From assembly GCA_902812495.1 (NCBI GenBank), contig CADDZR010000008.1, positions 1-64,000 on the forward strand: a stretch of 64,000 bases of DNA. Reading direction: 5' to 3'. The first letter of the stretch is position 1, and each line of letters opens with the position of its first letter. The stretch comes from an archaeon (GTDB taxonomy: Archaea > Thermoproteota > Nitrososphaeria > Nitrososphaerales > Gagatemarchaeaceae). Position numbers and translations under genes: made by a program. Shown piece by piece: positions 1 through 8,045 of this stretch. Under the pieces are notes generated by a model. That model was not told the origin of the DNA. It ran no database searches and saw nothing but the letters and a program-made list of their open reading frames with translations.

Positions 1-109
1 GTAGCCCATGCCTTATCGCAAGTTCTTGGGGAGGGAACAGCTCCTTCAGTCCTTTCTTGTTCAAAAAAGTAAGAAGTTCTGAGGGTAACCTCACCTCCTC
101 AAATCTCAA
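1..109 (-). CDS. hel308: Hel308-type DNA helicase, N-terminal fragment (cut by window edge)
   Basis: This is the first 36 codons of a gene that runs off the left edge on the minus strand. The translation contains PSELLTFLNKKGLKELFPPQ, followed by A and R/K residues. This matches the N-terminus and Q-motif (F/Y-P-P-Q) of archaeal Hel308, a Ski2-like 3'-5' DNA helicase that acts at stalled replication forks. I chose the TTG at 109 because a GGAG lies six bases upstream of it, just after the mcm stop codon; a GTG at 94 has its purine-rich stretch directly adjacent, which is too close. The gene lies ten bases downstream of mcm on the same strand, so the two are probably co-transcribed. The helicase motifs themselves lie outside the window. 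Confidence 0.75.
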   Translation of the reverse strand, partial: MRFEEVRLPSELLTFLNKKGLKELFPPQELAIRHGL

Positions 110-118
110 CTAATGCTC

Positions 119-3100
119 CTATCCTCCAACCTTTCTGAAGAAGCCTGGCTTTGATTCGTATATCAGCCCTTCCTTGAACATAGTCCTTATTATTCTCTCT
201 GCATCATCCTCGGTGAACTTTCCTGTCTTTATCAATTCGTCTATGAAGATCCTCCTTTCAACTGGTTTCTTTTCCTCTCCTTCCAATTTCTTTAGTACTT
301 CAAGGGCAGTTGCAAGCTTGCTCCTCTCTCCTGCTGGCCTTCCAAGCAGTATGCCGAAGTCTGCCTTTGTCTTTGTAGCGGTATCCGTCAGTACGTCCTC
401 AACCATCTTGTTCATCAAAGCAATTGCTTCCAGTGCATCCTCTTCAAGTACCTCCTGCCTTAGAAGTATCCTTGCCCTTGCGGTCGAGAGCCTTATGAGC
501 GACTCAAGAGTTCTTGGTGTTGCTGTTATCTGACCTTCAGAACCCCTTCTTCTAAGCTCGAGGTAGTATTCCTTAATCCTGTCCATTGCTGGCTTAGTTA
601 GGACAGGGTTTATCTTCTTCGCATATGCTATGTACTTCTTGAGAAGGCTGAACTCGATGGGAGGTGGTGTATCGTAGCCTCTCTTTGCGTGCACTGCGAG
701 TATATGTGAGGCCAGCTTTTCATCCTCTGAAGGTGTGGGTATATCCTTTATCACAAATATAAGGTCGAACCTTGTTAGCAGCGGTATAGGGAGTGAGATA
801 TTATCTGTCAGGTTCTGGTAAGGATTGTACTTTCCCAGTATCGGGTTTGTAGCCGCAAGTATTGCTGTCCTTGCGTTGAGCGTGGCATATATGCCACCCT
901 TTGCAACAGTCACAGATTGCTGTTCCATCTGCTCATGGAGAGCGCTTCTGTCTTCTTCCCTCATCTTGTCGAACTCATCTATACAGTTATGTACAACAAC
1001 TCCCTCTGCAACAAAGTTAGGTTCTTCTTCCATCACAAAATCATATACATATCCAGAATATTCAACTTCTTCAACTGACACGACCTCATCAAAAATGAGT
1101 CCTAGGCCCTGCTTTCCATCGTAAACTTGCTTGTAACCTAAAACAATCTCTCCGTGGGCCGAATGGCTCTCTTTAACTGCATTCTTGCTTAATTGATTAG
1201 CTATTTGTTCTACAGCGACTACCTTCTCGCCCTTCTTGAACTTACCTGCATCCTTCCATTCGAAGTTCTCATTCAAAAGAAGGTGATCCTTTGTAACGAG
1301 TAGCTCTTTCCCTGAAGCAAACACAAGCTTCGCAATTTTACCTTCTTGCCACCTCCTCCTCAGCATTCTTGCTCTATTGTTCTTGATTGTAGCGGCTTTC
1401 TTATCGACCGAAACGAGCTCACCTGAGACAAAAGCTATCTCATCTATACCATCCCTACTAACGAGTGTCAGAAATGTTAGTTTCGAGGCAATCTCCTCTA
1501 TTTTCTTTATCTCACCGTTGTACAGAACCCTTGTACGTGGATGCAAGCATGCTATACCCTGGTCTGCAAGAACAACGACACCCGCTTCGAGCATCAAAAC
1601 GTTCTTTTCCCTTATAACAGCAGCAGAGAGACCTGCTGCAGTGGTTCCTTTTCCAGATGCAAAGATTCCTCTTGGGGCAACCTGAGCCGCAAATTTTAGC
1701 ATCTCTGACTTTGCTGTGTTGTGTGAAATTAGCCCACTTGCAACAAACATATTCAGTCCTGGAACTTCAATGTCGTAAACATTTTCAGGTGGTCTTGGAT
1801 TTATTGCAACAATCCTCTCAAGTGCAAACCCTTTTTCGGCAGGTTTTGCTTCCCTAGCAAAAGTTCTCACAACCGCATCCATTTCCGTCGAAACAAAACC
1901 TATGCTTGCTGCATATCTCCCAATATCATCCTTTTCGTATATCTCAAGCCTCCCTTCCCTTATCCTTGAATTTATTCCCCACCTCAAAAGAAGAATTTGT
2001 ACATCCTTGAGAAGTTCCTCGTCCTCCGCTTCGAGTACTATAGTTATATCCTGACCATTCCTAACAGCTAAGCCTCTCACCTCAAATAACCATCTCAGAA
2101 ATTCTGAAACAACTTTGTTTCCGGAGCAGAGTATTTGGCTAGGAACACCACATGCAATGATTTGTTTTAGGTTGGAGGCAAGGTTCTTGCTCTTTATCTC
2201 GAGCCATGCAGAATCCACTCCTCTTTGGACGAAGAGAGGGTAAATACCAAACAGAGCATGAATCTTTTCTTTTACTTTTTCAACTATTTTTCTCTTTTTG
2301 CTGAGATCAAGGATTACCACATCTTCCCTAACTCTGCCAGCGCCCACAACGAGCCCGAGAAACGATGCCATATCCATGTCAACATACCTGGGAACTCTCT
2401 CCTTTTCTCCTCCATTTTTGGTAAAGCCTGATGGTTGAAGCTCTTCGATGTTGCATGGTATAAATCTGCAAACTGCAACCTCATCTCCTATCGTTAGCTG
2501 GTCCAGCCTCCTCCACTCCCAAGTCAATCCTCCTTCATCCTTCCTTCCGACCAGGACAGGATGGTTGTAGGTGCCACTAATGCTCTTACCAGTTTCAGTA
2601 ATAATTTCTAGGATCGGCTGGTTTGGATAGCAGTGGAATCTCGTGGCATACGCTTCTTGGTACTCAGAACTACCTGCGTAAACTTCCACACATATTGGCT
2701 GCAGGTGCTCCTTTCCTATCTCCCGTATCCTGACAACTGCACCACTTCCGAGGACGACCCTCTCCCTCCCAGCAAGGCATCCAGGGTCACCAACAAATAA
2801 CACGTTTATGTCTCCCCTTAGTTTTGTCCCGTCTGGCAAGAGTGTTGTCGAACCACCAGCAAGTAGAAGAAGAATTGCTTCCTTTTCAGCCTCATGTCCA
2901 TGTATCGCTGGTGCTATAGACCTGATTAGGTTCTGGTATGCGTTAGGTGAACTTGCTATGCTCCTTATCAGAGCCTCGTCTTCCTTTGTAATCTGGACCT
3001 GCTCAGGTTCCTTCCCCCTAACCTCTATGTAGTTGCAATCAATCTGTGATTTGAAAAGTCTCATTCTAACCTGACCCTGGCTGTAGTCGGGTACAGCCCT

Positions 3101-3793
3101 AACTATCCCTGTGAGAACGACCCTGTCTCCTGGCCTTGCTGTGTTGACGATATCTCCCTCAACATTAACGTCAAAGAACTGTGGGAGCTGGCCTGGCGGG
3201 AGCTCCTCAGGGAGCTCCTGTATCCTCAATATCTGGAAGTCTATGAACCTCGATAGCCTTCTGTCGAGTTCGAAGTTTCTTGTCTCGTCGCATGTCTCGC
3301 ATTTAACAGGCCTTTTCAGTATGGCATCATTCTGTACCTGGTAGGTTATGTGACCGTTGGGGCATGTAAATGCGCCTTCAACCATCAGGGGCCTTAGCTC
3401 TGAGGTTCTGACAACCATACCTGCTATTGATATCATCTTCTCCAGGTAGGATGTATCTACCTTCCTGAGAGGTACTTGGTCAGGAATTCCTCTTATCCTT
3501 ACAGATAACGCCTTCCTGACAGCTTCTGCGTAGACGGGGCTCTCAGCACGAATCGTCTCGTAGGCTGCGCTCCTAAGGTACTCGAGTGTATCGTCTGGCA
3601 TTAAAAGAAGTCTGTTCGCAAGGTCTCCGTCAAATCTAAGCAGGTCTCCAAAGTCAACAATAAGAGACTTGAGCCCTGAAGTGATCATCTGGGAAATTCT
3701 GTTCCTGTAAATGTACTGCCCGCTCTTATCTGTCGTTGTTTTAAGGAACTCTTCGAACTTGCTTGTAAGACTCTGTGATTCTGTTTCGACCAT
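119..3793 (-). CDS. mcm: MCM replicative DNA helicase with two inteins
   Basis: Archaeal minichromosome maintenance protein, the hexameric 3'-5' helicase of the replication fork. The 1224-residue product is far longer than the usual 650-700 because it holds two inteins; removing residues 339-692 and 749-936 leaves 682 residues. The N-terminal domain has a zinc site (C144, H148, C165, C168). The AAA+ core is split by the inteins: Walker A GDPG/TAKS is interrupted after G338, and Walker B A/CIDEFDKM after A748. Sensor-1 AATNP, the LLTRFD finger region and a C-terminal winged-helix segment follow. The ATG directly follows the stop codon of the GINS gene, whose end supplies a GGTGAGAAG ribosome-binding stretch. 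Host function depends on splicing, since both ATPase motifs are interrupted. Confidence 0.97.
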   Translation of the reverse strand: MVETESQSLTSKFEEFLKTTTDKSGQYIYRNRISQMITSGLKSLIVDFGDLLRFDGDLANRLLLMPDDTLEYLRSAAYETIRAESPVYAEAVRKALSVRIRGIPDQVPLRKVDTSYLEKMISIAGMVVRTSELRPLMVEGAFTCPNGHITYQVQNDAILKRPVKCETCDETRNFELDRRLSRFIDFQILRIQELPEELPPGQLPQFFDVNVEGDIVNTARPGDRVVLTGIVRAVPDYSQGQVRMRLFKSQIDCNYIEVRGKEPEQVQITKEDEALIRSIASSPNAYQNLIRSIAPAIHGHEAEKEAILLLLAGGSTTLLPDGTKLRGDINVLFVGDPGCLAGRERVVLGSGAVVRIREIGKEHLQPICVEVYAGSSEYQEAYATRFHCYPNQPILEIITETGKSISGTYNHPVLVGRKDEGGLTWEWRRLDQLTIGDEVAVCRFIPCNIEELQPSGFTKNGGEKERVPRYVDMDMASFLGLVVGAGRVREDVVILDLSKKRKIVEKVKEKIHALFGIYPLFVQRGVDSAWLEIKSKNLASNLKQIIACGVPSQILCSGNKVVSEFLRWLFEVRGLAVRNGQDITIVLEAEDEELLKDVQILLLRWGINSRIREGRLEIYEKDDIGRYAASIGFVSTEMDAVVRTFAREAKPAEKGFALERIVAINPRPPENVYDIEVPGLNMFVASGLISHNTAKSEMLKFAAQVAPRGIFASGKGTTAAGLSAAVIREKNVLMLEAGVVVLADQGIACLHPRTRVLYNGEIKKIEEIASKLTFLTLVSRDGIDEIAFVSGELVSVDKKAATIKNNRARMLRRRWQEGKIAKLVFASGKELLVTKDHLLLNENFEWKDAGKFKKGEKVVAVEQIANQLSKNAVKESHSAHGEIVLGYKQVYDGKQGLGLIFDEVVSVEEVEYSGYVYDFVMEEEPNFVAEGVVVHNCIDEFDKMREEDRSALHEQMEQQSVTVAKGGIYATLNARTAILAATNPILGKYNPYQNLTDNISLPIPLLTRFDLIFVIKDIPTPSEDEKLASHILAVHAKRGYDTPPPIEFSLLKKYIAYAKKINPVLTKPAMDRIKEYYLELRRRGSEGQITATPRTLESLIRLSTARARILLRQEVLEEDALEAIALMNKMVEDVLTDTATKTKADFGILLGRPAGERSKLATALEVLKKLEGEEKKPVERRIFIDELIKTGKFTEDDAERIIRTMFKEGLIYESKPGFFRKVGG
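986..1549 (-). mobile_element. Intein 2 of MCM, mini-intein inserted in Walker B
   Basis: In-frame protein intron of 188 residues (MCM residues 749-936). It starts with Cys749 (CLHPRTRV), directly after extein LADQGIA, and ends with His935-Asn936, directly before Cys937 of CIDEFDKM. Block B is T-K-D-H (834-837) and block F includes YVYDF and NFVAEGVVV. The space between the splicing blocks is too short for a LAGLIDADG endonuclease and I see no such motif, so this is a mini-intein. It relies on cysteine nucleophiles at both junctions. The codon boundaries were checked against the DNA at both ends. Confidence 0.93.
1718..2779 (-). mobile_element. Intein 1 of MCM, inserted in Walker A; endonuclease looks decayed
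   Basis: In-frame protein intron of 354 residues (MCM residues 339-692). It begins with Cys339 right after the extein GDPG and ends in His691-Asn692, followed by Thr693 of TAKS. Splicing block A (C-L-A-G-R), block B (T-Y-N-H, near residue 411) and blocks F/G (VYDIEVPG to HN) are all visible. Between them lies a LAGLIDADG-type endonuclease region. Its two motifs read FLGLVVGAG (478-486) and FLRWLFEVRG (565-574), with Ala485 and Arg573 where the catalytic aspartates belong. Cleavage activity is therefore probably lost while splicing residues remain. Inteins in archaeal MCM/CDC21 genes are known; the loss of activity is inferred. Confidence 0.93.
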
Positions 3794-4354
3794 CTACTTC
3801 TCACCAAGAACCATTGATTTCCAGTTTTTTGAAATGTTTTGGATAATGTTAAAGAGCTCTCTTTCTTCGTACGTAAGCTTGTCTTGGAGCTCCGGTATTA
3901 CTGAAGGGGAGTTAGCCAGCGCTAGAAGCTTCCCAATTCGGAGGCTGACTATGTCGTAGCAACTTGCTCTGAATCTCTCGAACTCATCCCTCCTTACTCT
4001 TCCCTCGTTCGCCTCCGCCGTAAGTCGGATGAGCCTCCTTCTCATCCTCATGTAGAAGGTTGGATGCAGCCTAGAGAGCTGGAGTGGGCCAAGCAGCTTT
4101 TCCTTGCTCAGGGCCCTGTAGACTTCTGTCTCAAATGGTTCTTCAACTATTTCTGCAAGACCTTTTAATTCGAGTTCCTCAGCAACCCATCTCGGGAGCT
4201 CAACTGTATCACCCTGATTTACTTGTTTTAGTTTTATTTCACCCGCTTCTATCTCACCCATCTGTATCTTGAAAGTAACCCTAACCGGTGTCATCAAGAA
4301 ATCTATCTCGTCTACCTTGAACCTCTCAACAATGTCTTCCTCCATAATGTTCAT
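3794..4354 (-). CDS. gins23: GINS complex subunit, Gins23 (Psf2/Psf3) type
   Basis: Subunit of the GINS complex, which binds MCM and a GAN/Cdc45-like protein in the archaeal replisome. The 186-residue product has a small beta domain first (about residues 12-75, with GDTVELPRWVAEELELKGLAE) and a helical domain after it. That B-then-A order is the Gins23 arrangement; Gins51 has the reverse order. It sits directly upstream of mcm with no gap, the same gene order known in Sulfolobus, where Gins23 contacts MCM. A second ATG three codons in is a possible alternative start. No Gins51 is seen in the window. Confidence 0.85.
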   Translation of the reverse strand: MNIMEEDIVERFKVDEIDFLMTPVRVTFKIQMGEIEAGEIKLKQVNQGDTVELPRWVAEELELKGLAEIVEEPFETEVYRALSKEKLLGPLQLSRLHPTFYMRMRRRLIRLTAEANEGRVRRDEFERFRASCYDIVSLRIGKLLALANSPSVIPELQDKLTYEERELFNIIQNISKNWKSMVLGEK

Positions 4355-4380
4355 TCCCTTCTCTTTTGAAAAGTTCTTTG

Positions 4381-4387
4381 CTTAAAC
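4381..4387 (-). promoter_or_regulatory. Possible TATA element for gins23-mcm
   Basis: On the minus strand this reads GTTTAAG, about 30 bp upstream of the gins23 ATG and overlapping the end of livM. The spacing would give a nearly leaderless mRNA, separating the replication genes from the transporter genes upstream. This rests on one short motif only. Confidence 0.3.
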
Positions 4388-5476
4388 CTTCTCCTTTCTT
4401 TTCAGTGTTTCAATGCCCTTTAGAACAGACTTCGGGAGTGTCGGGGATGGTTTTTCCTTAACTATACCTTCAGGCCTGAGAAGGAGAACAAGTATTAAAA
4501 TTCCTGCAAAAAGAAGGTACTGTAGCCAATTGACGTCAAAAGGTACGTACGGCTGCAGGAAGTACTGCGACTGCTGAAGTCCCTTTGTCATCGAGGCAAA
4601 CACAAGCGCTCCCAAGACAGTCCCAACGTTGTTTCCAGCACCTCCTATTATTACTATTAGCCATGGCCAGAATGTCCATGCATACCTCTGCCATGTGTCT
4701 GCTCCAACAGCCCCTATGTAAAATGTGTACAGTGCTCCTATAATTCCGCTAAGGGCTGAAGCAACTATGAGGACTGACCTTCTAAATGCTACATCGTTTT
4801 TACCAAGCGCCCTAGCTGCATCCTCATTGTCTCTTATGGCCCTAAGTGTCCTTCCAAGGGGAGACCTTGCAACCCTTTCAGAATAAAAATAAATAAGGAG
4901 GGCAGCCGTTGCTAAGACTGCAGCACCAACAACATCCCTCACACCCAAACCAAGCGTTGAAAAGTAAAAGAAAGGGTCAGGCACAGGTATGCCCTGAGTA
5001 CCGCCTACTAGGGGCCCAAAGCCACGTAAGAATATCTGGTAAAACTGTGCTACAGCCAGAAGAAGCATTCCGAGATAGTCCTCTCTTAACCTTATGGCTG
5101 GAAAGGAAGAAATGTAACCAAATACAGCGCCTATGGCTCCTCCAACCACTAGACCGAGCACAAGAATTGAAATAGCAGCAATCCAGTTTGATGCAAGCTC
5201 ACTGTTAACGTCGTTAATTATCTGTGGAACATACGTTATAAAGTCGCCCTTTATCTGGACGCCAAGTATGTATGCTGCCACCCTTCCGGCTATTGAACCA
5301 GCAAAGGTTGCGCCTCCAGCAATATAAAGAACCTTGCCGAAGTTAGGTATGCCTGTATATCCAAACTCTATGTTTAGTGTCAGGCTTATTGCAACGTAAA
5401 GTGCGAAGAAGTTAACAAAATCAATTGTGAAACGGACTAGATCGACACCAAAGAAGATAACTTGTGGAAGGCTCAA
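4382..5476 (-). CDS. livM: Branched-chain amino acid ABC transporter permease LivM
   Basis: Inner-membrane permease of a HAAT-family (Liv) importer. The protein is strongly hydrophobic with about ten membrane segments and ends in a basic tail. Typical permease features are visible: the EDYLGMLLLAVAQ stretch, the cytoplasmic ATPase-coupling loop with RSPLGRTLRAIRDNEDAARALG, and the IIGGAGNNVGTVLGALV block. I start it at the TTG at 5476, which overlaps the TGA of livH (TTGA) and is preceded by AGGAGAAGG. A GTG ten codons further upstream (5506) is possible but has no well-placed ribosome-binding site. It is translationally coupled to livH and works with LivH, LivJ, LivG and LivF. Confidence 0.93.
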   Translation of the reverse strand: MSLPQVIFFGVDLVRFTIDFVNFFALYVAISLTLNIEFGYTGIPNFGKVLYIAGGATFAGSIAGRVAAYILGVQIKGDFITYVPQIINDVNSELASNWIAAISILVLGLVVGGAIGAVFGYISSFPAIRLREDYLGMLLLAVAQFYQIFLRGFGPLVGGTQGIPVPDPFFYFSTLGLGVRDVVGAAVLATAALLIYFYSERVARSPLGRTLRAIRDNEDAARALGKNDVAFRRSVLIVASALSGIIGALYTFYIGAVGADTWQRYAWTFWPWLIVIIGGAGNNVGTVLGALVFASMTKGLQQSQYFLQPYVPFDVNWLQYLLFAGILILVLLLRPEGIVKEKPSPTLPKSVLKGIETLKRKEKV

Positions 5477-6582
5477 TTCCTTCTCCTCTTTATTATCTGC
5501 TTCCACTCAACTGAAGATATACCCCTTGGAAGAAGTAACAGAGTTACAACCATTATCATGAGTGGTATGCCTTTCTGGTAGGCTATGGCGTCTGGACCAA
5601 AACCAGAAACAAGTTGGCTTGCAACAGGAACGAAAGTAAATCCCACCAGAAGGTCAACAATAAGGTAAGCGCCGACAGCAAGCATTACTGTTCCGAATAA
5701 CTTCCTTCTCGCCTGCTTTCTTGTAACCAATCCAAAACCTGCCACAAGGATAATAAGCGACAGGGTAAGTGTTCCAAGGAAACCAAAGCCTTGAGCAAAG
5801 TAATTTGTAAGCATAACCTCGCTTGCACCGATTATCAATCCGCCAAAAACCGCCCCAAAGAGGCTTGAGAGACCTCCAAGTACGCTTGATGCAAATATCT
5901 CAACTATTAAATCCGAGCCCGTGTTTGTTCCTCCGGAAAATCTTAGAGCATAAAGGGTTCCAGCGACCCCTGCAAGCCCTCCTGCAAGAAACCACGAGAA
6001 TACGTAAACAGCCTCAACATTAACCCCAAGAATCTTTGCAAGAGAAGGGTTCTCAACTGCTGCCCTCATTGCTGTTCCAAATTTTGTCTTTTTTAGTAGC
6101 AGGTAGAGGCAGGTAGTGAACAGTAAGAGTACAAGAGGCGAGACAAAAACAACGCCCTGTGTGCCAAAAATTGAAAAATCCGCTTGAAGAGGATAGAACG
6201 ACTTTGCATCCCCTAGGCTGTATTTGTCTGTTATGTAGTCGGTGTATATACCAAAGATGCCTACAAATGCGATATCGACACCAAATGTCGCTATCATGAG
6301 GGAAACTATGTTTGAGCCTCTTCTTGCAAGGGGCCTCAACACAAGTAAATACATCGCAACGGAGGAGAGGGCCGCAAGAGCAAAAGACACAAATGTAGCG
6401 TAGTAAGGATTTATCCTCTGTATTTTAAGGAGCGAATAAGCTGTGTAAATCCCTATCCCAACAAAGGATCCGTAGGCAAAATTTGGGACCTTGGTTGTCA
6501 AGTAGGTAAGTGTTAAGCCAAGTCCCATGAGACCAAATAGAGAACCGTATACCAATGAGGATGTCACGAGGCTTGGAAGCAA
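5473..6582 (-). CDS. livH: Branched-chain amino acid ABC transporter permease LivH
   Basis: Second permease of the Liv-type importer, 369 residues, with eight or more hydrophobic segments and the family pattern VPNFAYGSFVGIGIYTAY near the N-terminus. The coupling loop reads KTKFGTAMRAAVENPSLAKILG, as in LivH proteins, followed by a conserved VLGGLSSLFGAVFGGLIIG segment. It is longer than typical LivH (about 300 residues) because of an extra C-terminal hydrophobic region after about residue 300. The start is a TTG at 6582. It is transcribed divergently from the binding-protein gene, and its stop overlaps the livM start. Confidence 0.93.
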   Translation of the reverse strand: MLPSLVTSSLVYGSLFGLMGLGLTLTYLTTKVPNFAYGSFVGIGIYTAYSLLKIQRINPYYATFVSFALAALSSVAMYLLVLRPLARRGSNIVSLMIATFGVDIAFVGIFGIYTDYITDKYSLGDAKSFYPLQADFSIFGTQGVVFVSPLVLLLFTTCLYLLLKKTKFGTAMRAAVENPSLAKILGVNVEAVYVFSWFLAGGLAGVAGTLYALRFSGGTNTGSDLIVEIFASSVLGGLSSLFGAVFGGLIIGASEVMLTNYFAQGFGFLGTLTLSLIILVAGFGLVTRKQARRKLFGTVMLAVGAYLIVDLLVGFTFVPVASQLVSGFGPDAIAYQKGIPLMIMVVTLLLLPRGISSVEWKQIIKRRRN

Positions 6583-6638
6583 GCTTAATGATACTTTTCA
6601 GTTGACGAAGGGTTAAAATACTTTTCCTTGGCAGACTG
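6583..6638. promoter_or_regulatory. Divergent promoter region of the liv genes
   Basis: This 56-bp gap separates the two halves of the transporter locus. On the plus strand TTAAAATA (6613-6620) lies about 23 bp before the GTG of the binding-protein gene, so that mRNA should have little or no leader. On the minus strand AAGTATTTTAA covers the same bases, about 35 bp before the livH start. Expression of both halves is probably linked through this region. I see no clear operator. Confidence 0.5.
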
Positions 6639-8015
6639 GTGCGAAGACATTTGAAGAGAAGAGCTGTCTCTAGCTCTTTGGCCGCGGGGCTCTTTGTAGT
6701 AGGGCTGCTAATCGGCGCTGTAGTAGTTTACGGGATAGCTGCGGCTGGGTACTTTGGTGGTACTACAACAACAACTATCAGTGGAACAGTAAGCACTAGT
6801 ACAGTAACCTTTACATTGACGGGTACAGCAGGGGGAGGCCTCTGCAACGGACAAACAATAACCATTGGAGCATTAAACGACTTGAGCGGCGAGCTATCGT
6901 CTCAGGGACAAGAGGACCTGTTGAAGGAACAGATGGCAATTCAGGATGTCAATGCCTTTCTCCAGGCTGCACATTGCAACCTTACATTCAAACTCGATGC
7001 CAGGGACTATAAGCTAGACAATCCAACAGCACTTTCGCAACTCCAGGCACTGTACGCTGAAGGTGTGCAAGTTGTTGTAGGGCCTCTAAATAGTGGAACC
7101 GCACAGTACGTACTTGGCTATGCGAACTCAAACCATATTGTCCTGATAAGTCCTTCATCAACATCTCCAGCTCTTGCAATACCCAATGACTACCTGTTCA
7201 GGACAGCACCGAACGATGCTGCACAGGGTCAGGCAGATGCAAGGATAATGCTTGACAGAGGAGCGAAAGCCGTTATAATAGTGAACAGGGACGATACATA
7301 TGGCAACGGTCTTGCAAACGCAACAAAATCCTTCCTTTTAAAGGACGATCCAAACGTAATAATAAAGGGACCATACAAGTATGATACAACAACGCAGGAC
7401 TTCACAACTCTCCTTAACCAGATAAACAGCGACTTTAATACACTTGCCGGACAGGTCGGTGCAGATCACGTCGCAATATTCGTCGTTTCCTTTGAAGAGA
7501 TAGGAACAATGCTCATCCAAGCCAACCAGAACTTTCCAAGCCTCCTGAATACCCCTCTCCCATGGTTCGGCACCGACGGCACAGCACAAAACACGAAGAT
7601 AATAAACGCATCAACATCTGGGCCGTATGTTGCAAAGGTAAGGCTTCCTTCAACGCTTTTCAACGTAGTTAACAACAGCAAGACAATCGAGTTTGCCAAG
7701 AGATTTCACCAACAGTATCCAAACATTCCAAACACATTCTACGGTTACGAGGGATACGACGATGTATGGCTAGCTGCACTTTCTATAATAGCTGCAGGCA
7801 AGAACGATGGTACAGCAATACACGACGTCCTCCCACTTGTTGCTGCAAACTTCTATGGCTTGACGGGATGGGAGGGTCTCAATTCAGCAGGTGATAGAAT
7901 ACCAGGCTCATACCAGATCTGGTCAGTCGTGAGCTCTGGTGGAACCTATCAGTGGCAACTCGCAGGAACATGGGACTACAGCACTGATTCTGTGACTTGG
8001 ATACATCCTCCGTAA
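6639..8015 (+). CDS. livJ: Branched-chain amino acid ABC transporter substrate-binding protein
   Basis: Extracellular substrate-binding protein of the Peripla_BP_6 (Leu/Ile/Val) type, 458 residues. It has a basic start, one membrane segment (about residues 13-37), then a Thr/Ser-rich linker (about 42-64). It is therefore probably tethered to the membrane by an uncleaved anchor on a flexible stalk, as in many archaeal binding proteins. The mature domain opens with ITIGALNDLSG and contains VVVGPLNSG and a YEGYDDVWL stretch typical of the fold. The start is taken as GTG at 6639; an in-frame TTG at 6651 is also possible given the TATA position. Substrate specificity within amino acids cannot be read from the sequence. 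Confidence 0.92.
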   Translation: MRRHLKRRAVSSSLAAGLFVVGLLIGAVVVYGIAAAGYFGGTTTTTISGTVSTSTVTFTLTGTAGGGLCNGQTITIGALNDLSGELSSQGQEDLLKEQMAIQDVNAFLQAAHCNLTFKLDARDYKLDNPTALSQLQALYAEGVQVVVGPLNSGTAQYVLGYANSNHIVLISPSSTSPALAIPNDYLFRTAPNDAAQGQADARIMLDRGAKAVIIVNRDDTYGNGLANATKSFLLKDDPNVIIKGPYKYDTTTQDFTTLLNQINSDFNTLAGQVGADHVAIFVVSFEEIGTMLIQANQNFPSLLNTPLPWFGTDGTAQNTKIINASTSGPYVAKVRLPSTLFNVVNNSKTIEFAKRFHQQYPNIPNTFYGYEGYDDVWLAALSIIAAGKNDGTAIHDVLPLVAANFYGLTGWEGLNSAGDRIPGSYQIWSVVSSGGTYQWQLAGTWDYSTDSVTWIHPP

Positions 8016-8045
8016 AAGCAGCCCTCACAATTTTTTTGACCTGAA

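Noticed and set aside
119-3793. MCM gene read as a fused or broken gene because of its length
   Set aside because: Both inserts begin with Cys, end with His-Asn and carry intein splicing blocks, and the extein joins restore perfect Walker A and B motifs.
8031-8037. Run of seven T between livJ and livG as a transcription terminator
   Set aside because: livG and livF are needed with livJ and have no other clear promoter; the run may weaken but is unlikely to end transcription.
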